Assembly (NCBI GenBank): GCA_046292765.1
Contig: JBKBQA010000002.1
Coordinates: 682,001 to 746,000, forward strand
Direction of reading: 5' to 3'
Source of the DNA: PGZG01 sp046292765
GTDB lineage: Bacteria > Pseudomonadota > Gammaproteobacteria > Pseudomonadales > Alcanivoracaceae
Length of the DNA: 64,000 nt
The notes beneath the pieces were generated by a model. That model made no database searches. It saw only the letters and a program-made list of their open reading frames with translations, and had not been told where the DNA came from. Every line of letters begins with the position of its first letter. Within the stretch, counting starts at the first letter, position 1. Made by a program: the position numbers and the translations under genes. Shown here piece by piece: positions 45,644 to 53,295 of this stretch.

Positions 45644-46754
45644 CCCCACACCTGCCCAGACGATGAAATGGTCGCTGCGATTTGCCCGTATCGCCGGCAT
45701 TGATGTGGCAGTGCATGCCACCTTCGCCCTGCTGCTGGGCTGGGTAGCACTGACCGTCTGGCGCAGCACACACAGCGGCGCGGCGGTGCTGCAGGGACTG
45801 GTATTCATTATCGCCCTGTTTGCTTGTGTGGTGCTGCATGAGCTGGGGCATGCCCTTACCGCACGGCGCTTCGGCATTCGCACCCGCAGCATCACCCTGC
45901 TGCCGATTGGCGGCATCGCTGCCATGGAAAAAATGCCCGACGACCCGAAACAGGAAATGCAGGTCGCCATAGCAGGCCCGCTGGTCAACGTGGTGATCGC
46001 TTTCGTCATCGCGGTGGTGATCAGTGTCGGCAACATCCCGCCCCCATCGCCTGAAGAAGATGCCACCCTGCTGCTCGGATCGCCGGCAGCCTTCCTCTAC
46101 AGCCTGATGGCAATCAACCTGATACTGGCCGTGTTCAACCTGCTCCCCGCTTTTCCGATGGATGGTGGCCGGGTCCTGCGGGCGGCGCTGGCGATGAGAA
46201 TGGATCATCATCTGGCAACGCTTCGTGCCGCCAGAATCGGCCAGAGCATGGCGGTAGTGCTTTTTTTCCTTGGTTTTTTCTACAGTCCGATTCTGATGCT
46301 GATCAGCGTGTTTATCTGGTTTGCGGCCGGCGCCGAGTCCGGTGCCGAACAACTGCGCCATGCCCTCCACCGGGTGTCCACCCGAAATGCGATGATCACC
46401 CGATTTGACGTGCTGCGTGAGGAAGAGATACTGCAGCGAGCCGTTGATCTGACCCTCCACACGGACCAGAAACATTTCCCGGTGATCAGTGCCAGTGGTG
46501 GCCTGAAGGTGCTCAGTCAGCGCGATATGCTCAGCGCATTACGCAGTGACGGCGAGTCGGTGTCATTGCAGCGGCTGCCACTGCCACCGCTGGAAACCTG
46601 CGGTCTGCATGAACCGATGCAACAGGTACTCGATCGCATACAGCAGCAGCCCAATCCCATTATCGGTGTTCTCGACCAGCAACGCCTGGTGGGGCTGATA
46701 CATCTTGAAAACATCATGGAACTGATGCGCATCGACGAAGCACGGCAACGTTAG
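45636..46754 (+). CDS. Site-2 metalloprotease (M50) with CBS domains
   Basis: 372 residues. Intramembrane zinc protease with HELGH (68-72) and the third ligand in NLLPAFPMDGG (168-178, Asp176). The C-terminal half (about 240-372) forms a pair of CBS domains that commonly bind adenine nucleotides and regulate such SpoIVFB-like proteases. There is no partner or anti-sigma gene next to it, so the substrate is unknown. It starts inside the previous gene. Confidence 0.9.
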   Translation: MDNPTPAQTMKWSLRFARIAGIDVAVHATFALLLGWVALTVWRSTHSGAAVLQGLVFIIALFACVVLHELGHALTARRFGIRTRSITLLPIGGIAAMEKMPDDPKQEMQVAIAGPLVNVVIAFVIAVVISVGNIPPPSPEEDATLLLGSPAAFLYSLMAINLILAVFNLLPAFPMDGGRVLRAALAMRMDHHLATLRAARIGQSMAVVLFFLGFFYSPILMLISVFIWFAAGAESGAEQLRHALHRVSTRNAMITRFDVLREEEILQRAVDLTLHTDQKHFPVISASGGLKVLSQRDMLSALRSDGESVSLQRLPLPPLETCGLHEPMQQVLDRIQQQPNPIIGVLDQQRLVGLIHLENIMELMRIDEARQR

Positions 46755-46801
46755 GAGTGGCGATTCTGCCGCGATCCGGTTTGGGCAGGATTGCCGCTCT
46801 A
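46754..46801 (+). repeat. REP-like hairpin at the convergent junction
   Basis: Contains the 18-nt core AGYGGCRRTYCTGCYGCG (46756-46773) shared with 58433-58453 and 62145-62165. A second arm downstream (GGGCAGGATTGCCGCTC) can pair with the first, with a few mismatches. It overlaps the stop codon of the convergent gene and may act as a terminator or mRNA-stabilising hairpin. Confidence 0.7.
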
Positions 46802-48682
46802 CAAGCGATCAACCGGGCGAAGTGTGGCAACAATGCCGCCATGAAGATGATCGGCATCCTGCCGAAACGCCGCCAGCATTCGCTGCAGATACTCTTCTCC
46901 CACCGCATCCTGTAACGCCTCAACGCTGGCCAACAGATCTGCCTCCAGTTGCTGACGCGACAACAGTTCATCTGCCTTCAAAATCGCATACTCCGATGCC
47001 AGGGTGACACCGGTAAACACTGCCACCGCGCAACCCAGCACCAGGGGACCACTGGCGGCACAGAAGGTTGCGCCCCCCGCAGCCGAGCCGCGACTGGCCA
47101 GCCGGGCACCGGCGCGCGCCGCGCCTTGTGCGGTCGCACGGGATTGCGCCGCAGCACGCACCGAGTGCGTCAGGGAAAAGGCCGCCGCGCCTGCCCCCAA
47201 TGCCATCGATACACCGCTCTGACGCAGAGCCAGATCACTCTGTAAGGGTGAGCCTCCCAGCCCGACACCGATCCGGTCCAGATTGATCACCGCCTCGGCA
47301 TCAACACGCAGGTGCGGATGCGCCTCCCAGCCGGCCAGACGCCGCTGGAGATCCGCCAGCATGTCGTCATGCAGAAAAGCCAGCTGGTTGTCATAGGCGC
47401 CCTCCACCTGCTGCTCAAAAACCTGCAATTTCCGCTGCCAGAGCGCCGCAGGAAAAAGCCGCTCGGACAGCATCCTGACCGCTCGCTCGTTATCGGCGCT
47501 GAAATACTCCATCAGCCCGAACGCTGTTCGGGTCATGCCACCCGAGAGGGAATAATGCCAATCTGCATAACCGGGCACCCTTGCTCTGGCGTCGGCAAAC
47601 AATCGGTCCAGCTCCCTGTCGGTGAGTCGTTGCAGAGCGACAAACCGAACCGCAAGGTCGCCATCAAGCCAGTCCGCATTGTCACGCAGGATCTGGTCCA
47701 GACGGTCGGCCGGCAGTGCATAGCGACTGCCACCAAGCTGGATCACTTGCGGCTCGCCAACCAACCAGCCGAAAGGACGCGGTGTCAGCACGACCCAGCT
47801 CATCAGCAGCACCGCAACGGCAGTCGCGGCAGCCAAAGAGGGTGATGCAAGTGGCCCCGGCGACGCTGATCCATCTGCCGCGCTGACTGGCGCCGGTTGA
47901 CGATTGCACAGCACAGATACACCCTGCATCAGCAACAGCAGCGGCCAGACGAAACAGGCCCCCTGAACCAGCAGCAGCATCCAGGCCAATAGCGACAGTA
48001 GCGACGAGGGTGTGGTGAGCGTCTGCACTAACCACAGATGCACATAGCTGAAGCCGTGCCAGATTGCTGCCGGCGCCACGAGTGCCTGACTCTCTCCCGC
48101 AGCCTCCGCCATGCCGAGACGGGCGGCCTGAAACAGCGTCATGGACGACACATCCGCCACGGGCAACCACAGCGACACCAGCAACCACAACAGCACCAGA
48201 ATCACGCCCGCCATCCGCACCGCCAGCACTCCGGCAGCATGGGACAGCAGCAAGACACTGACATCCGCTCGCAGGAGCCGCAGCGACAACTGCCAGCAAC
48301 ACAGCCAAAGGGGCACGGCAAACAGCATCAGCCACCAGAACGCGGGCGCCTGGGGCTGGCTGATAACTGCCAGCAACAGTATCGACAGCGGCAAGGCAGC
48401 GGCTGCCTGAATGGCGGCCATGACCAGCCCGCCCCGTAGCCTGTGTCGCCAGCGCGAGTGCTCCGTCAGATAGGCCGACAGTGCCACCGCCCGACGCCGG
48501 CGGGCACGCCAGAACAGCACGGCTAACAGCGGCACCCACAGCAGCAGCCACAACACCGTGACCCCGAGATCACTGGCCACCACCGCCAGATAGCCGAACA
48601 GTTTCAGCACGGCCACCAGCAGCACCAGCCAGATCAACGACGACAGCAGACGCAATGCAGACACAAGCGAGACAGGCAACAT
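46799..48682 (-). CDS. Hypothetical large membrane protein
   Basis: 627 residues that I cannot place in a family. Six to eight hydrophobic segments (about residues 10-65, 85-180, 205-265, 290-310) precede a soluble helical part (about 320-470; repeated Leu/Asp/Arg). A further Ala/Gly-rich hydrophobic region lies near 520-570, then a helical C-terminus. The ATG at 48682 is preferred over the GTG at 48727 because GAGG lies upstream; the extra 15 residues are not conserved-looking. It stands alone, ending in a REP-like hairpin. Confidence 0.65.
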   Translation of the reverse strand: MLPVSLVSALRLLSSLIWLVLLVAVLKLFGYLAVVASDLGVTVLWLLLWVPLLAVLFWRARRRRAVALSAYLTEHSRWRHRLRGGLVMAAIQAAAALPLSILLLAVISQPQAPAFWWLMLFAVPLWLCCWQLSLRLLRADVSVLLLSHAAGVLAVRMAGVILVLLWLLVSLWLPVADVSSMTLFQAARLGMAEAAGESQALVAPAAIWHGFSYVHLWLVQTLTTPSSLLSLLAWMLLLVQGACFVWPLLLLMQGVSVLCNRQPAPVSAADGSASPGPLASPSLAAATAVAVLLMSWVVLTPRPFGWLVGEPQVIQLGGSRYALPADRLDQILRDNADWLDGDLAVRFVALQRLTDRELDRLFADARARVPGYADWHYSLSGGMTRTAFGLMEYFSADNERAVRMLSERLFPAALWQRKLQVFEQQVEGAYDNQLAFLHDDMLADLQRRLAGWEAHPHLRVDAEAVINLDRIGVGLGGSPLQSDLALRQSGVSMALGAGAAAFSLTHSVRAAAQSRATAQGAARAGARLASRGSAAGGATFCAASGPLVLGCAVAVFTGVTLASEYAILKADELLSRQQLEADLLASVEALQDAVGEEYLQRMLAAFRQDADHLHGGIVATLRPVDRL

Positions 48683-48727
48683 AGCGGTGTTGACCTCGCC
48701 GAACGGGGAGGATTCCCCTGATAGCAC

Positions 48728-49306
48728 TTAGCCGAACGGGCCAACCCCGAACAGCAGACGGTGCAGATGGAAGCTGAACGCCGCCCACACAATCAGGCCA
48801 GCCACCACTGCGATGATGTCCCGGCTCACGCCAACTACTGGGTACTGCTTGCCCGTGGCGCGATCGCGCTTGCGGTGAATAATGAAGCCAAGTACCGCCC
48901 AGACAAGAAAGCTGCCGAACAGGATCAGATCATGCAACGCGCCATTGGCAAACAGATGCGCCAGCGCCCAGATCTTGGTGGCCAGCAGCATCGGATGACC
49001 GACACGGGCCTTGATGCGGGTGCCCGGCACATAGGTGGCCACCAGCAGGATCATCGCCGGTAACATCAGCAGTGCAGCCAGATGCCGGGTCCAGACCGGG
49101 CTCATCCACAACCAGGTCGGCTGCATGCGGGCCTCGCCGTAACCAACCACGATCAGCACAAGGCCAATGAGGGAGATCAGCGCGACCACGCCTTTCCAGC
49201 CCATGGTGCCCAGCTTGGCCACCATGGCGGCGCGGAAGTCCGGCGCCAGCATATTGATGGAATGCACGCCCAGAAACAGAATCAAACCAGCAATCAGCAA
49301 CAACAT
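48728..49306 (-). CDS. NnrU-family membrane protein
   Basis: 192 residues with five or six helices; GVHSINMLAPDFRAAMV near 13-29, HPMLLATKIWALAHLFANG near 104-122 and the conserved HR pair near the end define the NnrU/isoprenylcysteine-methyltransferase-like family. NnrU was named from nitrite reductase clusters, but no denitrification gene is near. The function here is unknown. Confidence 0.87.
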   Translation of the reverse strand: MLLLIAGLILFLGVHSINMLAPDFRAAMVAKLGTMGWKGVVALISLIGLVLIVVGYGEARMQPTWLWMSPVWTRHLAALLMLPAMILLVATYVPGTRIKARVGHPMLLATKIWALAHLFANGALHDLILFGSFLVWAVLGFIIHRKRDRATGKQYPVVGVSRDIIAVVAGLIVWAAFSFHLHRLLFGVGPFG

Positions 49307-49370
49307 GACAACCCCATCATCAGAAAAGTAGCAACAGATTACCCCATTCCCCCCTTTAGGGGCGGCAATC

Positions 49371-50549
49371 CTACTTGGAGAGGTATTTCATTGCCTCTTC
49401 GAGGCCTTCGATGGTCAGAGGATACATCTTGTGGTTCACCAGCTGCCGCGTCCAGGTGTTGGTGGTGGTCATATCCCAGCTTCGCCTGGGCTCCGGGTTC
49501 AGCCACACCACCTTGTTCCAGGTGTCCATCACCCGCTGCATCCACGCCGCGCCCGGCTCTTCGTTCCAGTGCTCGACACTGCCGCCAACCGAGTTGATCT
49601 CGTAGGGACTCATGGCAGCATCGCCGATAAAAATTACCTTGTAGTCATTGCCGTACTTATGGAGCAGATCCCACATGGAGACCTTTTCGTCCCAGCGACG
49701 GCGGTTGTCTTTCCAGACATATTCGTAGATAAAATTATGGAAGTAGAAATACTCCATATGCTTGAACTCGGTCCGCGCTGCGGAAAACAGCTCCTCGCAC
49801 ACCTTCACATAGGGATCCATCGAACCGCCCACATCAAAGAACAGCAGCACCTTTACCCGGTTCTCGCGCTCCTGACGCAGGCGAATATCGAGCAGACCGG
49901 CATTCTTTGCCGTTGAGCTGATGGTGCTATCCATATCCAGCTCTTCCGCCTTGCCAGTGCGGGCAAACTTGCGCAGCCGACGCAGGGCCAGCTTGATGTT
50001 GCGGGTGCCAAGCTCAACGGAATCGTCCAGGTTGCGATACTCGCGCTTCTCCCAGACCTTGACCGCCTTCTTGTTACGCGATGGCCCGGTGACTCGCACG
50101 CCCTCCGGGTTTTCGCCATAGCCTCCAAACGGACTGGTGCCGCCGGTGCCGATCATCTTGTTGCCGCCCTGATGACGTTTGTGCTGCTCTTCAAGGCGCT
50201 TGCGAAACTCGTCCAGAATCTTCTCAAGACTGCCCAGCCCCTGCAGCTTGGCAAACTCCTCGGGGCTCAGATTCTTCTCCAGCTCCTTGCGTAGCCACTC
50301 CTCGGGAATGGCCTTGCTGAACCAGTTCGGATCAACCGCGTCGAGGCCCTTGAAGTAGCTGTCGAAGGCGCGATCAAAGCGGTCGTAATACTTTTCATCC
50401 TTGACCATCACTGCCCGCGACAGATGATAAAAATCATCCATATCCGCAAACGCGAGATGCGCGCCCAGCCCCTCATGCAGGTCCAGCAGCTCGCGCAGGG
50501 TGACTGGCACCTTGTGCTCGCGCAGGGTCTCGAAAAAGCGGATCAGCAC
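49371..50549 (-). CDS. vWA-domain protein, CoxE-like partner of a MoxR ATPase
   Basis: 392 residues. A helical N-terminus (1-170, with acidic/basic linker ~115-165) precedes a CoxE-type von Willebrand A domain. The metal-ion-adhesion site reads DVGGS at 239-243 instead of DxSxS, so the second conserved serine is replaced by glycine. The end contains the expected LNPEPRRSWDMTTTN block. It begins at a GTG close behind the AAA gene. Such vWA/AAA pairs mature metalloenzymes or complexes; the client is not visible. Confidence 0.85.
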   Translation of the reverse strand: MLIRFFETLREHKVPVTLRELLDLHEGLGAHLAFADMDDFYHLSRAVMVKDEKYYDRFDRAFDSYFKGLDAVDPNWFSKAIPEEWLRKELEKNLSPEEFAKLQGLGSLEKILDEFRKRLEEQHKRHQGGNKMIGTGGTSPFGGYGENPEGVRVTGPSRNKKAVKVWEKREYRNLDDSVELGTRNIKLALRRLRKFARTGKAEELDMDSTISSTAKNAGLLDIRLRQERENRVKVLLFFDVGGSMDPYVKVCEELFSAARTEFKHMEYFYFHNFIYEYVWKDNRRRWDEKVSMWDLLHKYGNDYKVIFIGDAAMSPYEINSVGGSVEHWNEEPGAAWMQRVMDTWNKVVWLNPEPRRSWDMTTTNTWTRQLVNHKMYPLTIEGLEEAMKYLSK

Positions 50550-50553
50550 AACC

Positions 50554-51417
50554 TCAGCCCTCGCGGCGGCTCATAAAGGCCAGACGTTCCAGCAGCTGCA
50601 CATCTTGCTCGTTTTTCAGCAGCGCGCCATACAACGGTGGAATGGCCTTGCGGGTATCGCGGTTCTTCAGCACGTCGTCCGGGATATCGTCAGACAGCAG
50701 CAGCTTCAACCAGTCAATCAGCTCGCTGGTGGACGGCTTTTTCTTCAATCCGGGTACCTTGCGCAGGTCGAAGAAGATTTCCATCGCCTCCTTGACCATC
50801 TCGCGCTTGATATCCGGGTAGTGCACGTCGACGATCTTCATCATCGTTTCGGCGTCAGGGAAATTGATGTAGTGGAAGAAACAGCGACGCAGGAACGCAT
50901 CAGGCAGCTCCTTCTCGTTGTTCGAGGTAATGACAATAATCGGCCGCTTGTCCGCCTTGATCATCTGCTGGGTCTCGTAGACGTAGAACTCCATCCGGTC
51001 GAGTTCCTGCAGCAGGTCATTGGGGAATTCAATGTCGGCCTTGTCGATCTCGTCGATCAACAGCACCACCTGGGTGTCGCTCTCAAAGGCTTCCCAGAGC
51101 TTGCCCTTCTTGATGTAGTTGCCCACATCCTCAACGCCATCGGCACCGAGCTGGGAGTCACGCAGGCGTGACACCGCATCATATTCATACAGACCCTGCT
51201 GGGCCTTGGTGGTGGACTTGATATGCCAGGTCAGCAGCGGCAGGTTCAGGGACTCGGCAATCTGCTCGGCCAGCAGGGTTTTGCCGGTGCCCGGCTCGCC
51301 CTTGATCAGCAACGGCCGCTTGAGCGTAATGGAAGCATTGACCGCCATTTTCAGATCGTCGGTGGCAACGTATTTGTCGGTACCCTGAAACTGCATGTTG
51401 TTCTCCGAGAATTTCAT
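50554..51417 (-). CDS. MoxR-type AAA+ ATPase (CoxD-like)
   Basis: 287 residues. The Walker A motif GEPGTGKT is at 40-47, Walker B is VVLLIDEIDKAD and sensor 1 is ITSNNEKELPDAFLRR. It is a second MoxR system, different from the one at 42278, paired with the vWA gene four bases downstream. It is divergent from rsmE across a region containing a long hairpin. Confidence 0.92.
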   Translation of the reverse strand: MKFSENNMQFQGTDKYVATDDLKMAVNASITLKRPLLIKGEPGTGKTLLAEQIAESLNLPLLTWHIKSTTKAQQGLYEYDAVSRLRDSQLGADGVEDVGNYIKKGKLWEAFESDTQVVLLIDEIDKADIEFPNDLLQELDRMEFYVYETQQMIKADKRPIIVITSNNEKELPDAFLRRCFFHYINFPDAETMMKIVDVHYPDIKREMVKEAMEIFFDLRKVPGLKKKPSTSELIDWLKLLLSDDIPDDVLKNRDTRKAIPPLYGALLKNEQDVQLLERLAFMSRREG

Positions 51418-51451
51418 TTATTGACCAGAGCACCAGGCAACCAAACCGGCC

Positions 51452-51528
51452 GGCGTTTTCCGGTGGTTGGCTGATGCACAAAGCGTGTATCGGGGAGCGA
51501 CTGCATCAGTCAACCACCGGAAAACGCC
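51452..51528. repeat. 27-bp inverted repeat between divergent genes
   Basis: Arms 51452-51478 and 51502-51528 are complementary at 26 of 27 positions, with the one mismatch being a G.T pair in RNA. The 23-nt loop is unrelated to the loop of the repeats at 61833 and 62003. It lies between the divergent starts of the AAA gene (51417) and rsmE (51643), so it is likely in one or both leaders. Confidence 0.8.
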
Positions 51529-51642
51529 TCACCACCATGCCTTGCCGCAGCTCCACCCGGCCACTTTAACAAGGCCTCCTCTGATGGCAAGGTGAAAACC
51601 CCCTCGGGACTGAGCAGTCCGGTCAATGGCATAATCCGCGCC

Positions 51643-52359
51643 ATGAACCTGCTGCTGCTCCACCCCGACGACCGCCTCGACACCGGCCTCTGGCGCATTG
51701 AAGACCGCCGGGCCCGGCATATTCGCTCGGTTCTGGGGCTGGTCCCCGGCGACACCCTGCGCGCCGGACTCGCCGGGGGGGCCATTGGCGAGGCAACCGT
51801 GACGGAGGACAGCGAAACCGGCATGACGCTGTCATTCACCGCCTCCGGCAGCCCTCCGCCGCCCCTGCCCGTCACCCTGATACTGGCCCTGCCACGACCA
51901 AAAATGCTTAAACGCATCCTGATCGACGCGGCCAGCCTCGGCATCAAACGCATCGTGCTGCTAAATAGCTGGAAAGTGGAGAAAAGCTACTGGCAGACAC
52001 CGGAGCTGCACCCTGACCTGCTAAGGGAAAAGTTGCTGCTGGGCCTTGAGCAGGCCGGCGACACCGTGATGCCAGAGCTGCTGTTGAAGCCCCGCTTCAA
52101 GCCTTTTGTGGAAGATGAACTGCCTGCGCTGGTGGCGGGTAGCCGCGCCCTGCTCGCTCATCCCGGTGACTACCCGGACATGCCCCTGGCCCTGACCGAA
52201 CCTTGCACGCTGGCCATCGGCCCGGAGGGCGGCTGGACCGATTACGAAACGGGAATGCTGATCGAGTGCGGATTCCACTGCCATCGCTTTGGCCACCGGA
52301 TTCTGCGAGTGGAAACGGCGCTGCCGGCACTGATTGGCAGATTGATGCAGCTACCCTGA
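51643..52359 (+). CDS. rsmE: 16S rRNA (uracil-1498-N3)-methyltransferase RsmE
   Basis: 238 residues, SPOUT fold: N-terminal PUA-like domain (about 1-75), then the catalytic knot with the AIGPEGGWTDYE block (about 190-201) and RILRVETALPALIGRLM at the end. Methylates U1498 of 16S rRNA with SAM. The ATG at 51643 fits the family start. It ends immediately at the truA stop, which is convergent with no spacer. Confidence 0.92.
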   Translation: MNLLLLHPDDRLDTGLWRIEDRRARHIRSVLGLVPGDTLRAGLAGGAIGEATVTEDSETGMTLSFTASGSPPPPLPVTLILALPRPKMLKRILIDAASLGIKRIVLLNSWKVEKSYWQTPELHPDLLREKLLLGLEQAGDTVMPELLLKPRFKPFVEDELPALVAGSRALLAHPGDYPDMPLALTEPCTLAIGPEGGWTDYETGMLIECGFHCHRFGHRILRVETALPALIGRLMQLP

Positions 52360-53166
52360 CTAGCCGGAGTGCAGGTCGGCCGGCAACCAGGCCGGCCCAT
52401 AGGGCTCCTGTGGCAGGCTGAACCGGTCCGGATAGCCGATGCCAACCAGATACAACCCGTAAGGCGGTGCCGTCGGTGCCGCCACGCTGCGATTACGCGC
52501 TTGCAGCACCTCCCTGACCCAGTCCGGACTTTTCTTGCCGCAGCCCACCGTCATCAAGGTGCCAGCGATGTTGCGCACCATGTGCATCAGAAATGCGTTC
52601 GCCTCGGCCTCGATCACAATCAGGTTCTCACGCTGAAACACCTCAAGCCGATGCAGGGTCTTCACCGGTGTTTTCGACTGACAGTAGATGCCCCGGAATG
52701 ACGTGAAATCATGCTCGCCAAGCAGGTGACGGGCGCCCTCTCGCATCGACGCCACATCCAGCGGCCGGAACTGCCAGCTGACCTGATCAGCGAGCAAGGC
52801 CGGGCGAATCGGGTGATTGTAGATAACGTAGCGGTAACGCCTCGACATGGCAGAAAAGCGGGCATGAAAATCATCGGGCACGGTAACAGCCCAGCGGATA
52901 CTGATGTCCTTCGGCAGATTACTGTTACCGCCGAACTGCCAGGCCCGCATATCGCGCACCGCATCGCTGTCAAAATGCACCACCTGACCGCAGCCATGGA
53001 CCCCGGCATCGGTGCGCCCGGCACAGATCACCGTGACCGGATGATCAGCCACCTTCGCCAACGCGCGCTCGACCTCCAGCTGCACGGTGGGCACCCCCTC
53101 TTGCTGGGTTTGCCAGCCGCGATAGCGGTTGCCGTTGTATTCGATGCCAAGCGCAATACGGGCCAT
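52360..53166 (-). CDS. truA: tRNA pseudouridine(38-40) synthase TruA
   Basis: 268 residues. Catalytic GRTDAGVHG at 50-58 (Asp53), and the conserved RYRYVIYN and LMHMVRNIAG blocks. Modifies U38-40 in anticodon arms. The frame opens upstream, but the ATG at 53166 gives the usual MARIALGIEYNG start. It follows fimV and a terminator, as in Pseudomonas, where asd-usg-fimV-truA is conserved. Confidence 0.95.
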   Translation of the reverse strand: MARIALGIEYNGNRYRGWQTQQEGVPTVQLEVERALAKVADHPVTVICAGRTDAGVHGCGQVVHFDSDAVRDMRAWQFGGNSNLPKDISIRWAVTVPDDFHARFSAMSRRYRYVIYNHPIRPALLADQVSWQFRPLDVASMREGARHLLGEHDFTSFRGIYCQSKTPVKTLHRLEVFQRENLIVIEAEANAFLMHMVRNIAGTLMTVGCGKKSPDWVREVLQARNRSVAAPTAPPYGLYLVGIGYPDRFSLPQEPYGPAWLPADLHSG

Positions 53167-53242
53167 GGTCCTGATCAGGGTGAAATGCCGGGCGCGCATT
53201 ATGCCCCGAAAGCCGCCGTGCCCGAAACGACTGAGGCAGAAA

Positions 53243-53273
53243 CAAAAAGGGCGGCACCGTCACGGTACCGCCC
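53243..53273 (-). terminator. Intrinsic terminator after fimV
   Basis: An 11-bp GC-rich stem (GGGCGGTACCG/CGGTGCCGCCC with one mismatch) and a 3-nt loop are followed on the minus strand by CTTTTTGTTT. It closes fimV before truA. Confidence 0.88.
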
Positions 53274-53295
53274 CGATCTGCAGTGTTGCCGAAGA

